From contig NZ_JBNARB010000023.1 of the NCBI RefSeq assembly GCF_049723235.1, forward strand, positions 1-32,875: 32,875 nucleotides of DNA. The letters are read 5' to 3'. Positions 14,937 to 23,334 of the stretch are shown in pieces (position 1 is the first letter of the stretch; each line of letters starts with the position of its first letter). The notes under the pieces were generated by a model. That model was not told where the DNA came from. It saw only the letters and a list, made by a program, of their open reading frames with translations, and did not search any database. Both the position numbers and the translations under genes were made by a program. The stretch comes from Thermovenabulum sp049723235 (lineage in GTDB: Bacteria; Bacillota; Thermosediminibacteria; Thermosediminibacterales; Thermosediminibacteraceae).

Positions 14937-15443
14937 TCACCTTCTTTTTTTGATACCTTTATAAATCAGGGCAGTTAGAACCATAGCCACTATTACCTCC
15001 GGCAACCCATGGGTAAGGGCTATGCCAGCTGCTACGGGAAAGGTAAGATACCCTTTAGCCACCGCGATGCCGAGAACACCAAAGGTGTTCGTCAGGGTTC
15101 CTACCGCAGCCGATAGGGCCACACTTTTTGTCAACCGGAAGCTAAGATAGGCTAAAACACCGATTAAGATCCTCGGCAAAATAGCAACCATAGGATCGGC
15201 AAAAAGCGGTGACCCTGCCCTCAAGAAGCTGTGAAGGCCGAAAATAAAACCTACAAAAGCTCCTACGACCGGTCCTTCCAGCAGCCCACCCAGTATAGCA
15301 GGAACATGCATAATCGTGGCATGCCCTGCCGCTGTCGGGACGGGTATAAATCCCAAGGGGGTGATGCCCAGTACTATGGAAATCGCCCCCAGGAGTCCCG
15401 ACGTAGCTAAGATACGGGCTCTGCTCTTCCCTGAATTATTCAT
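14937..15443 (-). CDS. panT: ECF transporter S component, probably pantothenate (PanT)
   Basis: This 168-residue hydrophobic protein has about six membrane helices and typical S-component features: a charged N-terminus with ARILATSGLLGAISIVLG, AGHATIMHVPAILGGLLEGP and GAFVGFIFGLHSFL. It would give substrate specificity to a shared ECF energy module (EcfA, EcfA', EcfT) encoded elsewhere. Its gene runs directly into coaX, which strongly suggests pantothenate as substrate; that is inference from linkage, not from a binding motif. ATG at 15443 follows GGAGGTG. A hairpin in the leader and a terminator from the previous gene lie upstream. Confidence 0.8.
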   Translation of the reverse strand: MNNSGKSRARILATSGLLGAISIVLGITPLGFIPVPTAAGHATIMHVPAILGGLLEGPVVGAFVGFIFGLHSFLRAGSPLFADPMVAILPRILIGVLAYLSFRLTKSVALSAAVGTLTNTFGVLGIAVAKGYLTFPVAAGIALTHGLPEVIVAMVLTALIYKGIKKRR

Positions 15444-15457
15444 TTTTTCACCTCCGT

Positions 15458-15482
15458 TCAGGCTCCTTTAAAGGATGCCTGA
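15458..15482 (-). other. Hairpin in the panT leader next to the ribosome-binding site
   Basis: Outer stem TCAGGC / GCCTGA (15477-15482 with 15458-15463) continues, after one bulged base, into TCC/GGA capped by TTTAAA. The 3' arm ends a few bases before the GGAGGTG site. It could affect mRNA stability or translation; no known riboswitch class was recognised. Confidence 0.45.
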
Positions 15483-15496
15483 CCAATTTCATTTCA

Positions 15497-15526
15497 ATTT
15501 TATCATGAAAAATTAAAAAAAATCAA
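15497..15526 (-). promoter_or_regulatory. Possible promoter of the panT-coaX-dusB operon
   Basis: TTGATT (15521-15526) and TAAAAT (15497-15502) with an 18-base spacer on the minus strand, overlapping the T tract of the upstream terminator. Moderate match only. Confidence 0.4.
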
Positions 15527-15543
15527 CCCGGTGTTTACCGGGC
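15514..15543 (-). terminator. Terminator of the radical SAM/ArsR operon
   Basis: GC stem CCCGGT / ACCGGG with a 4-base loop, followed on the minus strand by TTGA and eight T. It lies 3 bases after the arsR-type stop codon. Confidence 0.85.
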
Positions 15544-15545
15544 TT

Positions 15546-15854
15546 TCATGTTCCTTCATAAACTTCCCTTTTTAATAAAATCATTATTTCTTCCAGGTTT
15601 AAAAGAAAGTCCTTAATGGCCTCACTTCTTAAGCTGTAGTAAACGTACTTGCCCTCCTGGCGGCTTTTTAATATCCCGCTGATTTTCAAAAGCCTGAGAT
15701 GCCCCGAAATGTTGGATTGAGTAGCTCCCAGTTCTTCAACCAGCTGGCTAACGGTTTTTTCTTTTTCTTTGAGGGCTTCCACTATCCTGAGCCGGGTTTT
15801 ATCCGATAGGCTTTCTAAAAATCTTAGCTTGTATTCCGAAAGGCTGGAACTCAA
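15546..15854 (-). CDS. ArsR-family winged-helix repressor
   Basis: This 102-residue protein is a complete ArsR/SmtB-type DNA-binding domain: LSDKTRLRIVEALKEKEKTVSQLVEELGATQSNISGHLRLLKISGILKSRQEGKYVYYSL. The metal-sensing ELCVCDL motif of ArsR/SmtB is absent and no Cys is present, so it is not a classical metal sensor and may respond to another signal. The start is TTG at 15854, sharing TTGA with the stop of the radical SAM gene (4-base overlap), with GAGGAGG 7 bases upstream. As second gene of the operon it probably represses the operon through the inverted repeat at 17301-17322. Confidence 0.88.
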   Translation of the reverse strand: MSSSLSEYKLRFLESLSDKTRLRIVEALKEKEKTVSQLVEELGATQSNISGHLRLLKISGILKSRQEGKYVYYSLRSEAIKDFLLNLEEIMILLKREVYEGT

Positions 15855-17230
15855 CTTTCAACCTCCTCTAATTCAATTTTTTCTTGCTCTCCATGGGTTT
15901 CATACCAAATTCTATCCGCAAGTTCTCCCCATTTTTGAGCGTAGGGCTTCAGTTTTTCCGCAAATTCCGCAGCAGTTTCATCCGCATGAAGCTGGGTAGG
16001 ATATGCACCGCTTTCTTCCACAATTTCTTTCAGCATTTCTGGGTTATCAATTAATGGACAGGGCCTGCGCATATTCAAATTGAAGGGCTGCCTCTTTTGA
16101 TATGCCCTCATAATTGGAGAGCCCAGTGCTTCCTTCAGGGAAACATTCTTAATATTACATGTAGAATAATGTACAAAAGCGCAGGGTTCTACTTCTCCCT
16201 GGGCGTTTATATGTAGATATCTTCTACCTCCTGCAATACATCCGTTGGAAGCTTCTCCGTCGTTCCAGAAATCCATAATAAAAATGGGTTTTGTCCTTCT
16301 ATATTCCAGTATTCTGTCATACATATACGCCCTTTGCTCGGGAGTCGCCATTAATTCCAGGTCCACATCTTTACCAATCGGAATGTATGTAAAATACCAC
16401 GCAAAAGCCACACCTTTATCCACCAGCATGTCTACGAACTCCTCGCTGGCCAATTCTTCCGTATTGTTCCTTGTGTAAGTAACCGATACTCCGTATAATA
16501 GACCAGCCTTTCTCATTCTATCCATTGCATCCATAACTTTTTTGAAAACGCCTTTGCCGCGCCTTTTATCCGTAGATTCCTCAAAGCCCTCAATGCTGAA
16601 AGCAAGAGTAATGTTCCCTACCCTTTTCATTTCCTCAATTAGTTTATCATCAATTAAGGTACCGTTTGTGAAAAGGTGAAAACCCATGGAATTATGTTTT
16701 TCCGCTAATCTTATTATATCATCTTTTCTTAATAATGGCTCCCCTCCGGACATAACTATAAAATAAATTCCCAGTTCCTCGGCCTCTGTCAATATCCTGT
16801 CTAAAAGTTCATAGCTGAGTTCTTCCTTTCTCTGGTAATCTCCGGCCCAGCATCCGATACAGTTAAGATTGCACCTTTCAGTTGGATCTATTAAAAGAGC
16901 CCATGGTACAGAATATCCGAGTTTTTTTGCGTTTTCCATTTGTTTTTGCACTCCGAAAAAATTAGCATTTAAGAAAAAGTTTACCGCAAATTTTTGTTTG
17001 ACATAAGGATCTACTTCCGTCAGTAATCTCTCGGCGAGTTTGTACCAATTGGAATCTTTGTTTTTTAGAAAACTCTTTACATTGCTGACATTTTTTCTGT
17101 GGTGTTCGGGCATGGGAAGTTTTTCAACCCATTCTACTATTTTTTCGATGTTATTAACCGGTTCCTTTACGATAAATTTAAGTCCCTGCTCCAAAACCTT
17201 CTCTCCAATATAGGTTCTGGCTAAATCCAT
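15851..17230 (-). CDS. Radical SAM/SPASM-type protein of unknown substrate
   Basis: The 459-residue protein opens with about 110 helical residues not typical of the family, followed by the radical SAM cluster motif CNLNCIGC (Cys120, 124, 127), the GGEPLL motif and an AdoMet-binding barrel. A SPASM-like C-terminal part has CIAGGRRYLHINAQGEVEPCAFVHYSTC and RRPCPL for auxiliary clusters. Such enzymes modify peptides, cofactors or lipids. No small peptide gene was found beside it, so a peptide substrate is not supported here. It heads a two-gene operon with an ArsR-type regulator and has its own strong promoter. ATG at 17230 follows AAGGGGG. Substrate and reaction are unknown. Confidence 0.85.
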   Translation of the reverse strand: MDLARTYIGEKVLEQGLKFIVKEPVNNIEKIVEWVEKLPMPEHHRKNVSNVKSFLKNKDSNWYKLAERLLTEVDPYVKQKFAVNFFLNANFFGVQKQMENAKKLGYSVPWALLIDPTERCNLNCIGCWAGDYQRKEELSYELLDRILTEAEELGIYFIVMSGGEPLLRKDDIIRLAEKHNSMGFHLFTNGTLIDDKLIEEMKRVGNITLAFSIEGFEESTDKRRGKGVFKKVMDAMDRMRKAGLLYGVSVTYTRNNTEELASEEFVDMLVDKGVAFAWYFTYIPIGKDVDLELMATPEQRAYMYDRILEYRRTKPIFIMDFWNDGEASNGCIAGGRRYLHINAQGEVEPCAFVHYSTCNIKNVSLKEALGSPIMRAYQKRQPFNLNMRRPCPLIDNPEMLKEIVEESGAYPTQLHADETAAEFAEKLKPYAQKWGELADRIWYETHGEQEKIELEEVES

Positions 17231-17300
17231 ATAAAAGACCCCCTTATTTTTATTTTTTATAATTTTTTATAAGCATTTCTAAATTATATATATTCTTCGT

Positions 17301-17322
17301 CATATCATTATATGATGATATG
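17301..17322. promoter_or_regulatory. Inverted-repeat operator of the radical SAM/ArsR operon
   Basis: Perfect 8-bp arms CATATCAT / ATGATATG with a 6-base centre, starting about 10 bases downstream of the -10 element, in the early transcribed region. Size, AT-rich symmetry and position fit an ArsR-family operator, most likely for the regulator encoded in this operon. Confidence 0.65.
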
Positions 17323-17332
17323 TCTAACATAT

Positions 17333-17360
17333 ATTATACTTTTTACCATTTATTTGTCAA
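17333..17360 (-). promoter_or_regulatory. Strong sigma-A promoter of the radical SAM/ArsR operon
   Basis: Perfect TTGACA (17355-17360) and perfect TATAAT (17333-17338) with a 16-base spacer on the minus strand. A promoter this strong next to an operator suggests a normally repressed operon. Confidence 0.8.
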
Positions 17361-17470
17361 TAAAATAACCAAAGAATTTACTAAAATTCACTAAGCCAAA
17401 TTGATCAATTAAAATTCACACCATTCACGTAAAATGAGATAATTGAAATTAATGCAGGATATCGACGTAT

Positions 17471-17509
17471 AAAAAAATCCCTTCTAATATCGTTAATTAG
17501 AAGGGATTT
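17471..17509 (-). terminator. Terminator of ppdK
   Basis: Perfect 14-bp stem (17496-17509 with 17475-17488), AAATCCCTTCTAAT and its complement, followed by seven T on the minus strand (17471-17477, partly in the stem). It lies about 20 bases after the ppdK stop. Between it and the radical SAM promoter (17361-17470) I see no feature. Confidence 0.9.
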
Positions 17510-17529
17510 ATAAACTCATTTTTTATCTT

Positions 17530-20172
17530 TTATTTTAACCTTTCTTTCAGGACGGCGTGAGCTGCTGCAAGTCTCGCTACCGGAACCCTGAAGGGCGAAC
17601 AGCTGACGTAATCAAGGCCTATCTCATGACAGAATTCTATGGAATTAGGTTCACCGCCATGCTCTCCGCAAATGCCTATTAAAATTTCCCGGTTGACCTT
17701 TCTTCCCTTTTCTACCGCAATCTTCATCAATGCCCCTACTCCATCTCTATCCAAGACAATAAAAGGATCCTCGTTTAAAATTTTATTGTTTATATAATAG
17801 GGCAAAAACTTGGCTTCTGCATCGTCCCGGCTCAGTCCATAAGTAGTTTGGGTAAGGTCATTTGTGCCAAAAGAGAAAAATTCTGCATACTGGGCTAATT
17901 CATCCGCGATAAGGCAGGCCCTCGGGAGTTCTAACATCGTCCCTACCTTATACTCTACTTTTATGCCCTCTTCTTCCATTATTCTTTTTGCTATCTCATG
18001 GACTCTTTCTGTTAATTTTTTCAATTCGTTTACATTGCTGACTAAGGGTATCTCCACTTCGGGCAATACTTTTATTCCCTTTTTGGCTAAACGGCAGGCT
18101 GCATTGAATATCGCCCTGATTTGCATATCGTAAATTTCGGGATATAATATACCCAGACGGCAACCTCTCAGTCCCAGCATCGGGTTAAATTCTTTTAAAG
18201 ACCTCACCCTTTTCAGTACTTCCTGCTTTTTCTTGAGCAGTTCTTTTTCGCCTCTTTGTTTTAATTCATTTATTTCTTCTACCAGTTCTTCCTCCTTTGG
18301 TAAAAACTCGTGAAGGGGTGGATCGAGAAGCCTGATGGTAACGGGAAGTCCCTCCATTGCCCTGAAAATGCCCTCAAAATCTTCTTCCTGAAACTTTTGT
18401 ATTACAGAAAGGGCTTTTTCCCTCTCTTCAACGGTTTCGGCGATTATCATCTCCTGGACGTAGGGGAGTCTTTGCTGATCCATAAACATGTGCTCAGTCC
18501 TGCACAGTCCTATGCCTTCTGCGCCAAAGTTTCTCGCCACCTCCGCATCCTTCGGGGTATCCGCATTGGTTCTTACGGAAAGCTTTCTTGTCTCATCGGC
18601 CCAGCAAAGAAGCTCCTTAAATTCCTCCGAAAGTACGGGGTCAATCATCTTGACTTTCCCCAGGATTACATTGCCCGTGGAACCGTCAATTGAAATCACT
18701 TCACCTTTTTTTACCGTAATACCTCCAGCTTTGAATTCCTCATTTACATAATCGATACTTATAGAATCACAGCCGCAAACGCAGGGTTTTCCCATACCCC
18801 TTGCTACCACCGCTGCATGGCTGGTCATTCCGCCCCGGCTGGTCAGCACTCCTTGAGCCGCTACGATACCGTGAATGTCATCGGGTGTTGTCTCCGTTCT
18901 AACGAGAATTACCTTTATTCCCTGATGACCCAGGTTTTCCGCCTCATCGGGCGAAAAAACCACCTGTCCCCAGGCCGCTCCCGGTGATGCGGGTAACCCC
19001 TTTGCTATTATTTCCACCTTTGCCGATGGATCTATTCGGCTGTGCAGAAGCGAAGCCACCTGTTCCGGTGAAACCCTCATCAGTGCCTCTTTTTTAGTAA
19101 TTAGCCCTTCTTTTGCCATATCCACCGCTATTTTCACAGCTGCCTGAGCGGTTCGTTTTCCGTTTCTCGTTTGCAGTAAATACAGTTTCCCCTTTTCAAC
19201 GGTAAACTCTATATCCTGCATATCCTTGTAATGTCTTTCAAGAAGATTACTGACATTTATCAATTGTTCGTAAACTTCCGGCATTAATTCCTTCAGTTCC
19301 TCAATGTTTTTTGGAGTTCTGATACCTGCCACCACATCTTCTCCCTGGGCGTTCAGCAAAAACTCTCCGTAAAAGTGTTTCTCACCGGTGGAAGGATTTC
19401 TGGTAAAAGCCACTCCCGTTCCCGAATCATTCCCCATATTTCCAAAAACCATAGACTGTACATTTACCGCGGTACCCAAATCATCGGGAATTTTATTAAT
19501 CCTTCTATAAATAATTGCTCTCTGGTTGTTCCAGGACCTGAATACTGCTTCTACAGCCATCATAAGCTGTTTTCTGGGATCCTGGGGAAACTCTCCCCGG
19601 GTTTCTTTTAAAATTAGATCTTTATAGTGTTTTATCACCTCTTCCCAATCCCTGTCATCCAATTCCGTATCAAATTCTACTCCTTTTTTCCTTTTAACGG
19701 ATTCAATTATTCTTTCGAATTTATCGTGCTCCACTCCCAGCACCACATTGGAAAACATTTGAATGAATCTTCTGTAACAATCAAAAGCAAAGCGCCTATT
19801 ACCCGTTGATTCATAAAGACCTTCTACCGATTCATCATTTAAACCCAGATTGAGAATTGTATCCATCATCCCCGGCATAGAAACCGGCGCCCCCGATCTC
19901 ACCGAAACCAGGAGAGGATTTTTCCTGTTTCCCAGCTTTTTCCCCATAGTCTCTTCCAGCTCACCCAGGTGAGCGAAAATTTCTTCCACTATATCCTCCG
20001 GTATTTTTTCACCTTCTTTAAAATACCTGCTACAGGCTTCCGTTGTAACCGTAAAGCCGGGAGGTACCGGTAGTCCTATACGCATCATCTCGGCCAAATT
20101 CGCGCCTTTGCCCCCCAGAAGGTTTTTCATTGCCGCACTACCTTCTTGAAAGTTAAAAACAAATTTTCTCAC
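17530..20172 (-). CDS. ppdK: Pyruvate, phosphate dikinase
   Basis: PPDK interconverts pyruvate + ATP + phosphate with phosphoenolpyruvate + AMP + pyrophosphate. The 880-residue protein has the N-terminal ATP-grasp domain (GGKGANLAEM, VSVRSGAPVSMPGMMDT), the central phosphohistidine domain GGMTSHAAVVARGMGKPCVCG with catalytic His452, and the C-terminal PEP-binding barrel ending in SCSPFRVPVARLAAAHA with the catalytic Cys. Phosphoenolpyruvate synthase is excluded by the phosphohistidine-domain sequence and the C-terminal motif. In thermophilic Clostridia it can serve gluconeogenesis or PPi-linked glycolysis; direction cannot be read from sequence. It is monocistronic, with its own terminator. 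ATG at 20172 follows AAAGGGGG. Confidence 0.97.
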   Translation of the reverse strand: MRKFVFNFQEGSAAMKNLLGGKGANLAEMMRIGLPVPPGFTVTTEACSRYFKEGEKIPEDIVEEIFAHLGELEETMGKKLGNRKNPLLVSVRSGAPVSMPGMMDTILNLGLNDESVEGLYESTGNRRFAFDCYRRFIQMFSNVVLGVEHDKFERIIESVKRKKGVEFDTELDDRDWEEVIKHYKDLILKETRGEFPQDPRKQLMMAVEAVFRSWNNQRAIIYRRINKIPDDLGTAVNVQSMVFGNMGNDSGTGVAFTRNPSTGEKHFYGEFLLNAQGEDVVAGIRTPKNIEELKELMPEVYEQLINVSNLLERHYKDMQDIEFTVEKGKLYLLQTRNGKRTAQAAVKIAVDMAKEGLITKKEALMRVSPEQVASLLHSRIDPSAKVEIIAKGLPASPGAAWGQVVFSPDEAENLGHQGIKVILVRTETTPDDIHGIVAAQGVLTSRGGMTSHAAVVARGMGKPCVCGCDSISIDYVNEEFKAGGITVKKGEVISIDGSTGNVILGKVKMIDPVLSEEFKELLCWADETRKLSVRTNADTPKDAEVARNFGAEGIGLCRTEHMFMDQQRLPYVQEMIIAETVEEREKALSVIQKFQEEDFEGIFRAMEGLPVTIRLLDPPLHEFLPKEEELVEEINELKQRGEKELLKKKQEVLKRVRSLKEFNPMLGLRGCRLGILYPEIYDMQIRAIFNAACRLAKKGIKVLPEVEIPLVSNVNELKKLTERVHEIAKRIMEEEGIKVEYKVGTMLELPRACLIADELAQYAEFFSFGTNDLTQTTYGLSRDDAEAKFLPYYINNKILNEDPFIVLDRDGVGALMKIAVEKGRKVNREILIGICGEHGGEPNSIEFCHEIGLDYVSCSPFRVPVARLAAAHAVLKERLK

Positions 20173-20237
20173 CCATTTTCCCCCTTTACAAATATTATTA
20201 TTTTATTTTATCACATTTAGTGTACTATATGTTAAAA

Positions 20238-20266
20238 ATTATATCATAATTCTATTTTATTGTATA
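20238..20266 (-). promoter_or_regulatory. Probable ppdK promoter
   Basis: TATACA (20261-20266) and perfect TATAAT (20238-20243), 17 bases apart on the minus strand. The surroundings are very AT-rich, so other -10-like sites nearby (for example TAAAAT around 20205) compete. Confidence 0.4.
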
Positions 20267-20301
20267 CTTATATATTATTATTCCTAAATTATGCTATATT
20301 T

Positions 20302-20757
20302 TTATTTGTTCAGAAGTAATTTTGCCCCTGCGGCCAGTAAAAAAAGACCCAGCAGTTTAAGCCACGTGAAGGGGGTTTTTTCCAGGCTGAAAAGTCCAAA
20401 GTGATCTATAAGACAGGCGGTTAACACCTGTCCCACTATTATGGATGTGGTAGCCGCACCGGCACCCAATTTACGCATACTTATAATTACAAGATAGGTA
20501 ATTAAGACCCCAAGCACCCCTCCTAAAAAGTAGTACCAGGGAAGTCTGCCTAAGTTTTTAAAATTTGCCTTATCTATCTTTAGCAATAACACCAGCAACA
20601 TTATAAAGGCCGCGCTCAGGTGAACCAAAAATGTAGAACCCGCCGTCCCCGTAAATTTTCCCAGCCCGGTGTTCATCCCTCCCTGAACAGCCATTAAAGC
20701 ACCGGAAACCATGGCAAAAATTATAAAAAGGTATACCTGCAGGTTAAAGTTAAACAA
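20302..20757 (-). CDS. DMT-superfamily transporter, YdcZ/DUF606 type
   Basis: This 151-residue protein has five predicted membrane segments. The N-terminal FAMVSGALMAVQGGMNTGLGKFTG and the central LPWYYFLGGVLGVLITYLVIISMRKLGAGAATTSIIVGQVLTACLIDHFG are typical of the small DUF606 family, which act as half-size members of the drug/metabolite transporter superfamily and probably dimerise. The substrate is unknown. The start is TTG at 20757 with a GAGAGGGG site. It follows the ftsH terminator and so is probably its own unit. No partner second half was found next to it. Confidence 0.8.
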   Translation of the reverse strand: MFNFNLQVYLFIIFAMVSGALMAVQGGMNTGLGKFTGTAGSTFLVHLSAAFIMLLVLLLKIDKANFKNLGRLPWYYFLGGVLGVLITYLVIISMRKLGAGAATTSIIVGQVLTACLIDHFGLFSLEKTPFTWLKLLGLFLLAAGAKLLLNK

Positions 20758-20860
20758 AATTCCCCTCTCCTTTTTCTCCCTTTGTTAAAATTTTTTAATG
20801 ATGCTGCTTTATTTAATATCCATAATTAAAGCGGATTTTATTCATCTCATCCAACCCCGC

Positions 20861-20891
20861 AAAATAAAAAAACTGCCTTACAGGCAGTTTT
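20861..20891 (-). terminator. Terminator of the spoIIE-tilS-hpt-ftsH region
   Basis: Stem AAAACTGCC / GGCAGTTTT (20883-20891 with 20869-20877), loop of 5, followed by a T-rich tract on the minus strand. Its 5' arm overlaps the ftsH stop codon (TAA at 20890-20892). Confidence 0.88.
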
Positions 20892-22689
20892 ACGCATTAG
20901 CAAATATTTCTAAAAATTCTTCTTCCGATAGTTTTTCTCTCTCCAGAAGAGCTTCTGCAACTTTATGAAGTTTATTTATATTTTCCGTGAGAAGGTTCCT
21001 GGCTCTATCATAACAGCGCTCAATTATATTCCTTACTTCCCGGTCAATCTCCGCCGCTACCTCCTCACTGTAGTTCCTTCCCCTTGCCAGGTCTCTTCCT
21101 AAGAAGACCTCTTCATGCTTATTTCCGAGGGTCATTGGGCCCAGGTTTTCACTCATGCCGTATTCCATTACCATCCTTCTTGCTATTTCCGTAGCCCTTT
21201 CTATGTCGTTCTGAGCTCCGGTGCTTATTTCATTCAATACCAGTTCTTCCGATGCCCTTCCTCCCAAAAGATGGGTGACCTGTTCTAAAAGCTCCGTTTT
21301 GCCCATGAAGAATCTATCTTCTTTGGGTAAAATCAGGGTGTATCCCCCTGCTCTTCCCCGGGGAATTATGGAAATCTCGTGTACCGGATCAACGGTAGGC
21401 AAAAGATGGGCTACCACCGCATGACCGGCTTCATGATATGCCACTAATTTTCTCTCTTTGTCGGTCATTATTCTCGCCTTTTTTTCAGGACCCGCAATTA
21501 CCTTTGTGATGGCCTCTTCCAATTCCTGCATGCCTATTCTCTTTTTGTTTCTCCTTACAGCAAGAAGCGCGGCTTCGTTCAGTAAATTTTCCAGATCCGC
21601 ACCGGTGAAACCGGGTGTTCTCCTGGCCAGTATGCTCAAATCCACATTTTCCTCTAAGGGTTTATTCCTGGCGTGTACTTTTAAAATCTCTTCCCTGCCC
21701 TTAATATCGGGTATATCCACCACAATTTGCCGGTCAAATCTTCCCGGCCTTAAAAGTGCTGGGTCCAGAATATCCGGCCTGTTGGTGGCGGCAATTATTA
21801 TAATCCCCTCATTTATGGTGAATCCATCCATTTCCACCAGCAGCTGGTTTAAGGTCTGCTCCCTTTCATCATGCCCGCCGCCGAGGCCTGCTCCCCTCTG
21901 CCGGCCAACCGCGTCAATCTCATCTATAAATACGATGCAGGGTGCATTTTTCTTCGCCTGTTCAAAAAGGTCCCTGACCCTTGCGGCTCCAACTCCGACG
22001 AACATTTCCACAAAGTCGGAACCGCTAATGCTGAAAAAGGGGACACCCGCTTCCCCCGCCACCGCCCGGGCAAGTAAGGTTTTCCCGGTTCCCGGAGGCC
22101 CTACCAGTAACACCCCTTTGGGTATTCTTGCACCTATTTCTATGAACTTTTTGGGGTGTTTCAAAAATTCCACTACCTCCTGAAGCTCTTCCTTTGCTTC
22201 GTCCACTCCTGCTACATCCTTAAAGGTCACGCGCTTTTTGTCATCGTTTATTAGTCTTGCCCTGCTTCTTCCAAAACTCATCACCCGGCTTCCTCCACCC
22301 TGCCCTTGCTGCATAATAAAAAACCATGCGCCTATGAACAATAAACCCATTAAAACCGATGGAAGGATCTGTGACCACCACGGTGCGGCAGGGATCGGCT
22401 GGGCATTTAATATTAGTTCTCCTTTATCTATCTTGGGTTGTACCCGGGCAAGAAAAATGGTTTTATCGGGAACAAAACTGGAAAATTTTCTGCCGTCCTT
22501 TAAAACTCCCTCAATGCTGCTGTCCATCATTTTTATTTCTTGCACCTGGTTCTGATCTATTAATCGTATTAGATCTGTATAACCTATTCGGACCTCGGTT
22601 AAATCTTTGCTGGAGTACCACTGCACCAGAGATAATATCAAAATAAATATCAGCAGGTAAAAGCTGATATTCCTGAAAAAATTATTCAA
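20890..22689 (-). CDS. ftsH: ATP-dependent zinc metalloprotease FtsH
   Basis: FtsH is a membrane-anchored AAA+ hexamer that degrades misfolded membrane proteins and regulators. Two membrane helices (about residues 8-26 and 108-126) flank an outer domain. Walker A GPPGTGKT is at 197-204, Walker B FIDEIDAVG follows, then the second region of homology with RPGRFDR, and the zinc motif HEAGH at 419-423. An ATG at 22722 would add 11 residues. TTG at 22689 has GGGAGG 7 bases upstream and yields the usual N-terminus MNNFFRNISFYLL, so I start there (599 residues). It is the last gene of tilS-hpt-ftsH, the same order as in Bacillus. Confidence 0.96.
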   Translation of the reverse strand: MNNFFRNISFYLLIFILILSLVQWYSSKDLTEVRIGYTDLIRLIDQNQVQEIKMMDSSIEGVLKDGRKFSSFVPDKTIFLARVQPKIDKGELILNAQPIPAAPWWSQILPSVLMGLLFIGAWFFIMQQGQGGGSRVMSFGRSRARLINDDKKRVTFKDVAGVDEAKEELQEVVEFLKHPKKFIEIGARIPKGVLLVGPPGTGKTLLARAVAGEAGVPFFSISGSDFVEMFVGVGAARVRDLFEQAKKNAPCIVFIDEIDAVGRQRGAGLGGGHDEREQTLNQLLVEMDGFTINEGIIIIAATNRPDILDPALLRPGRFDRQIVVDIPDIKGREEILKVHARNKPLEENVDLSILARRTPGFTGADLENLLNEAALLAVRRNKKRIGMQELEEAITKVIAGPEKKARIMTDKERKLVAYHEAGHAVVAHLLPTVDPVHEISIIPRGRAGGYTLILPKEDRFFMGKTELLEQVTHLLGGRASEELVLNEISTGAQNDIERATEIARRMVMEYGMSENLGPMTLGNKHEEVFLGRDLARGRNYSEEVAAEIDREVRNIIERCYDRARNLLTENINKLHKVAEALLEREKLSEEEFLEIFANA

Positions 22690-22759
22690 AAAAGTTCCTC
22701 CCTTCCTGGGCAATCCATTCATATTTTACCATAAAGGAAAGTGATTAACAATTGCGTTT

Positions 22760-23305
22760 TCATCTGGCATTTATAGCTTCGGGTTTCAAAACCCCAATGA
22801 AAGGAAGATTGCGGTATTTTTCATTATAATCCAATCCGTATCCTACCACAAAATAATCCGGTATTTCAAAACCCAAATAATCTACCTTTATATCCACTTT
22901 CCTCCTTGATGGTTTATCCAGAAGCGTACAGATTTTTATATTCGCGGGGTTTCTGGATTTCAACAGGTTGTAAAGATAACTCAGTGTAAGTCCTGAATCG
23001 ATGATATCCTCAACTATTAAAATATTCTTACCCTGAATGTTCTGTTCTAAATCCTTCAAAATCCTCACAACACCCGATGATTCGGTAGAAGCTCCATAGC
23101 TGGAAACCGCCATAAAATCGACTTCCAAAGGTAAGTCTATGTGCCTTATAAGATCAGCAATAAATAAAACAGCTCCTTTTAAAACTCCTACCAGTAAAAT
23201 ATTGTCTAAATCCCTGTAATCCCGGGTGATTTTTTCACCCAGTTCTTTTAGTTTAGCTTTTATCTCTTCCTCCGATATTAATATTTCTTTAATATCTTCT
23301 ATCAC
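22760..23305 (-). CDS. hpt: Hypoxanthine phosphoribosyltransferase
   Basis: This purine salvage enzyme converts hypoxanthine or guanine and PRPP to IMP or GMP. The PRPP-binding signature ILIVEDIIDSGLTLSYL lies near residue 100, with the flexible-loop motif MAVSSYGASTES before it and the purine-binding YFVVGYGLDYNEKYRNLPFIGVL near the end. In-frame GTG codons lie at 23311 and 23305; only the latter has the AGGGGGA site at a workable spacing, giving 181 residues, the usual length. It sits between tilS (29-base gap) and ftsH. Confidence 0.95.
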   Translation of the reverse strand: MIEDIKEILISEEEIKAKLKELGEKITRDYRDLDNILLVGVLKGAVLFIADLIRHIDLPLEVDFMAVSSYGASTESSGVVRILKDLEQNIQGKNILIVEDIIDSGLTLSYLYNLLKSRNPANIKICTLLDKPSRRKVDIKVDYLGFEIPDYFVVGYGLDYNEKYRNLPFIGVLKPEAINAR

Positions 23306-23334
23306 ATCCACTCCCCCTAAAAAAAATAAAAATA

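Noticed and set aside
17361..17470. Search for a small peptide gene or regulatory RNA near the radical SAM gene
   Set aside because: No open frame with a ribosome-binding site and no stable fold beyond the ppdK terminator.
21458..22183. 241-codon open frame on the plus strand
   Set aside because: It is the antisense of the conserved FtsH AAA+ region, has no ribosome-binding site, and arises from codon bias of the real gene.
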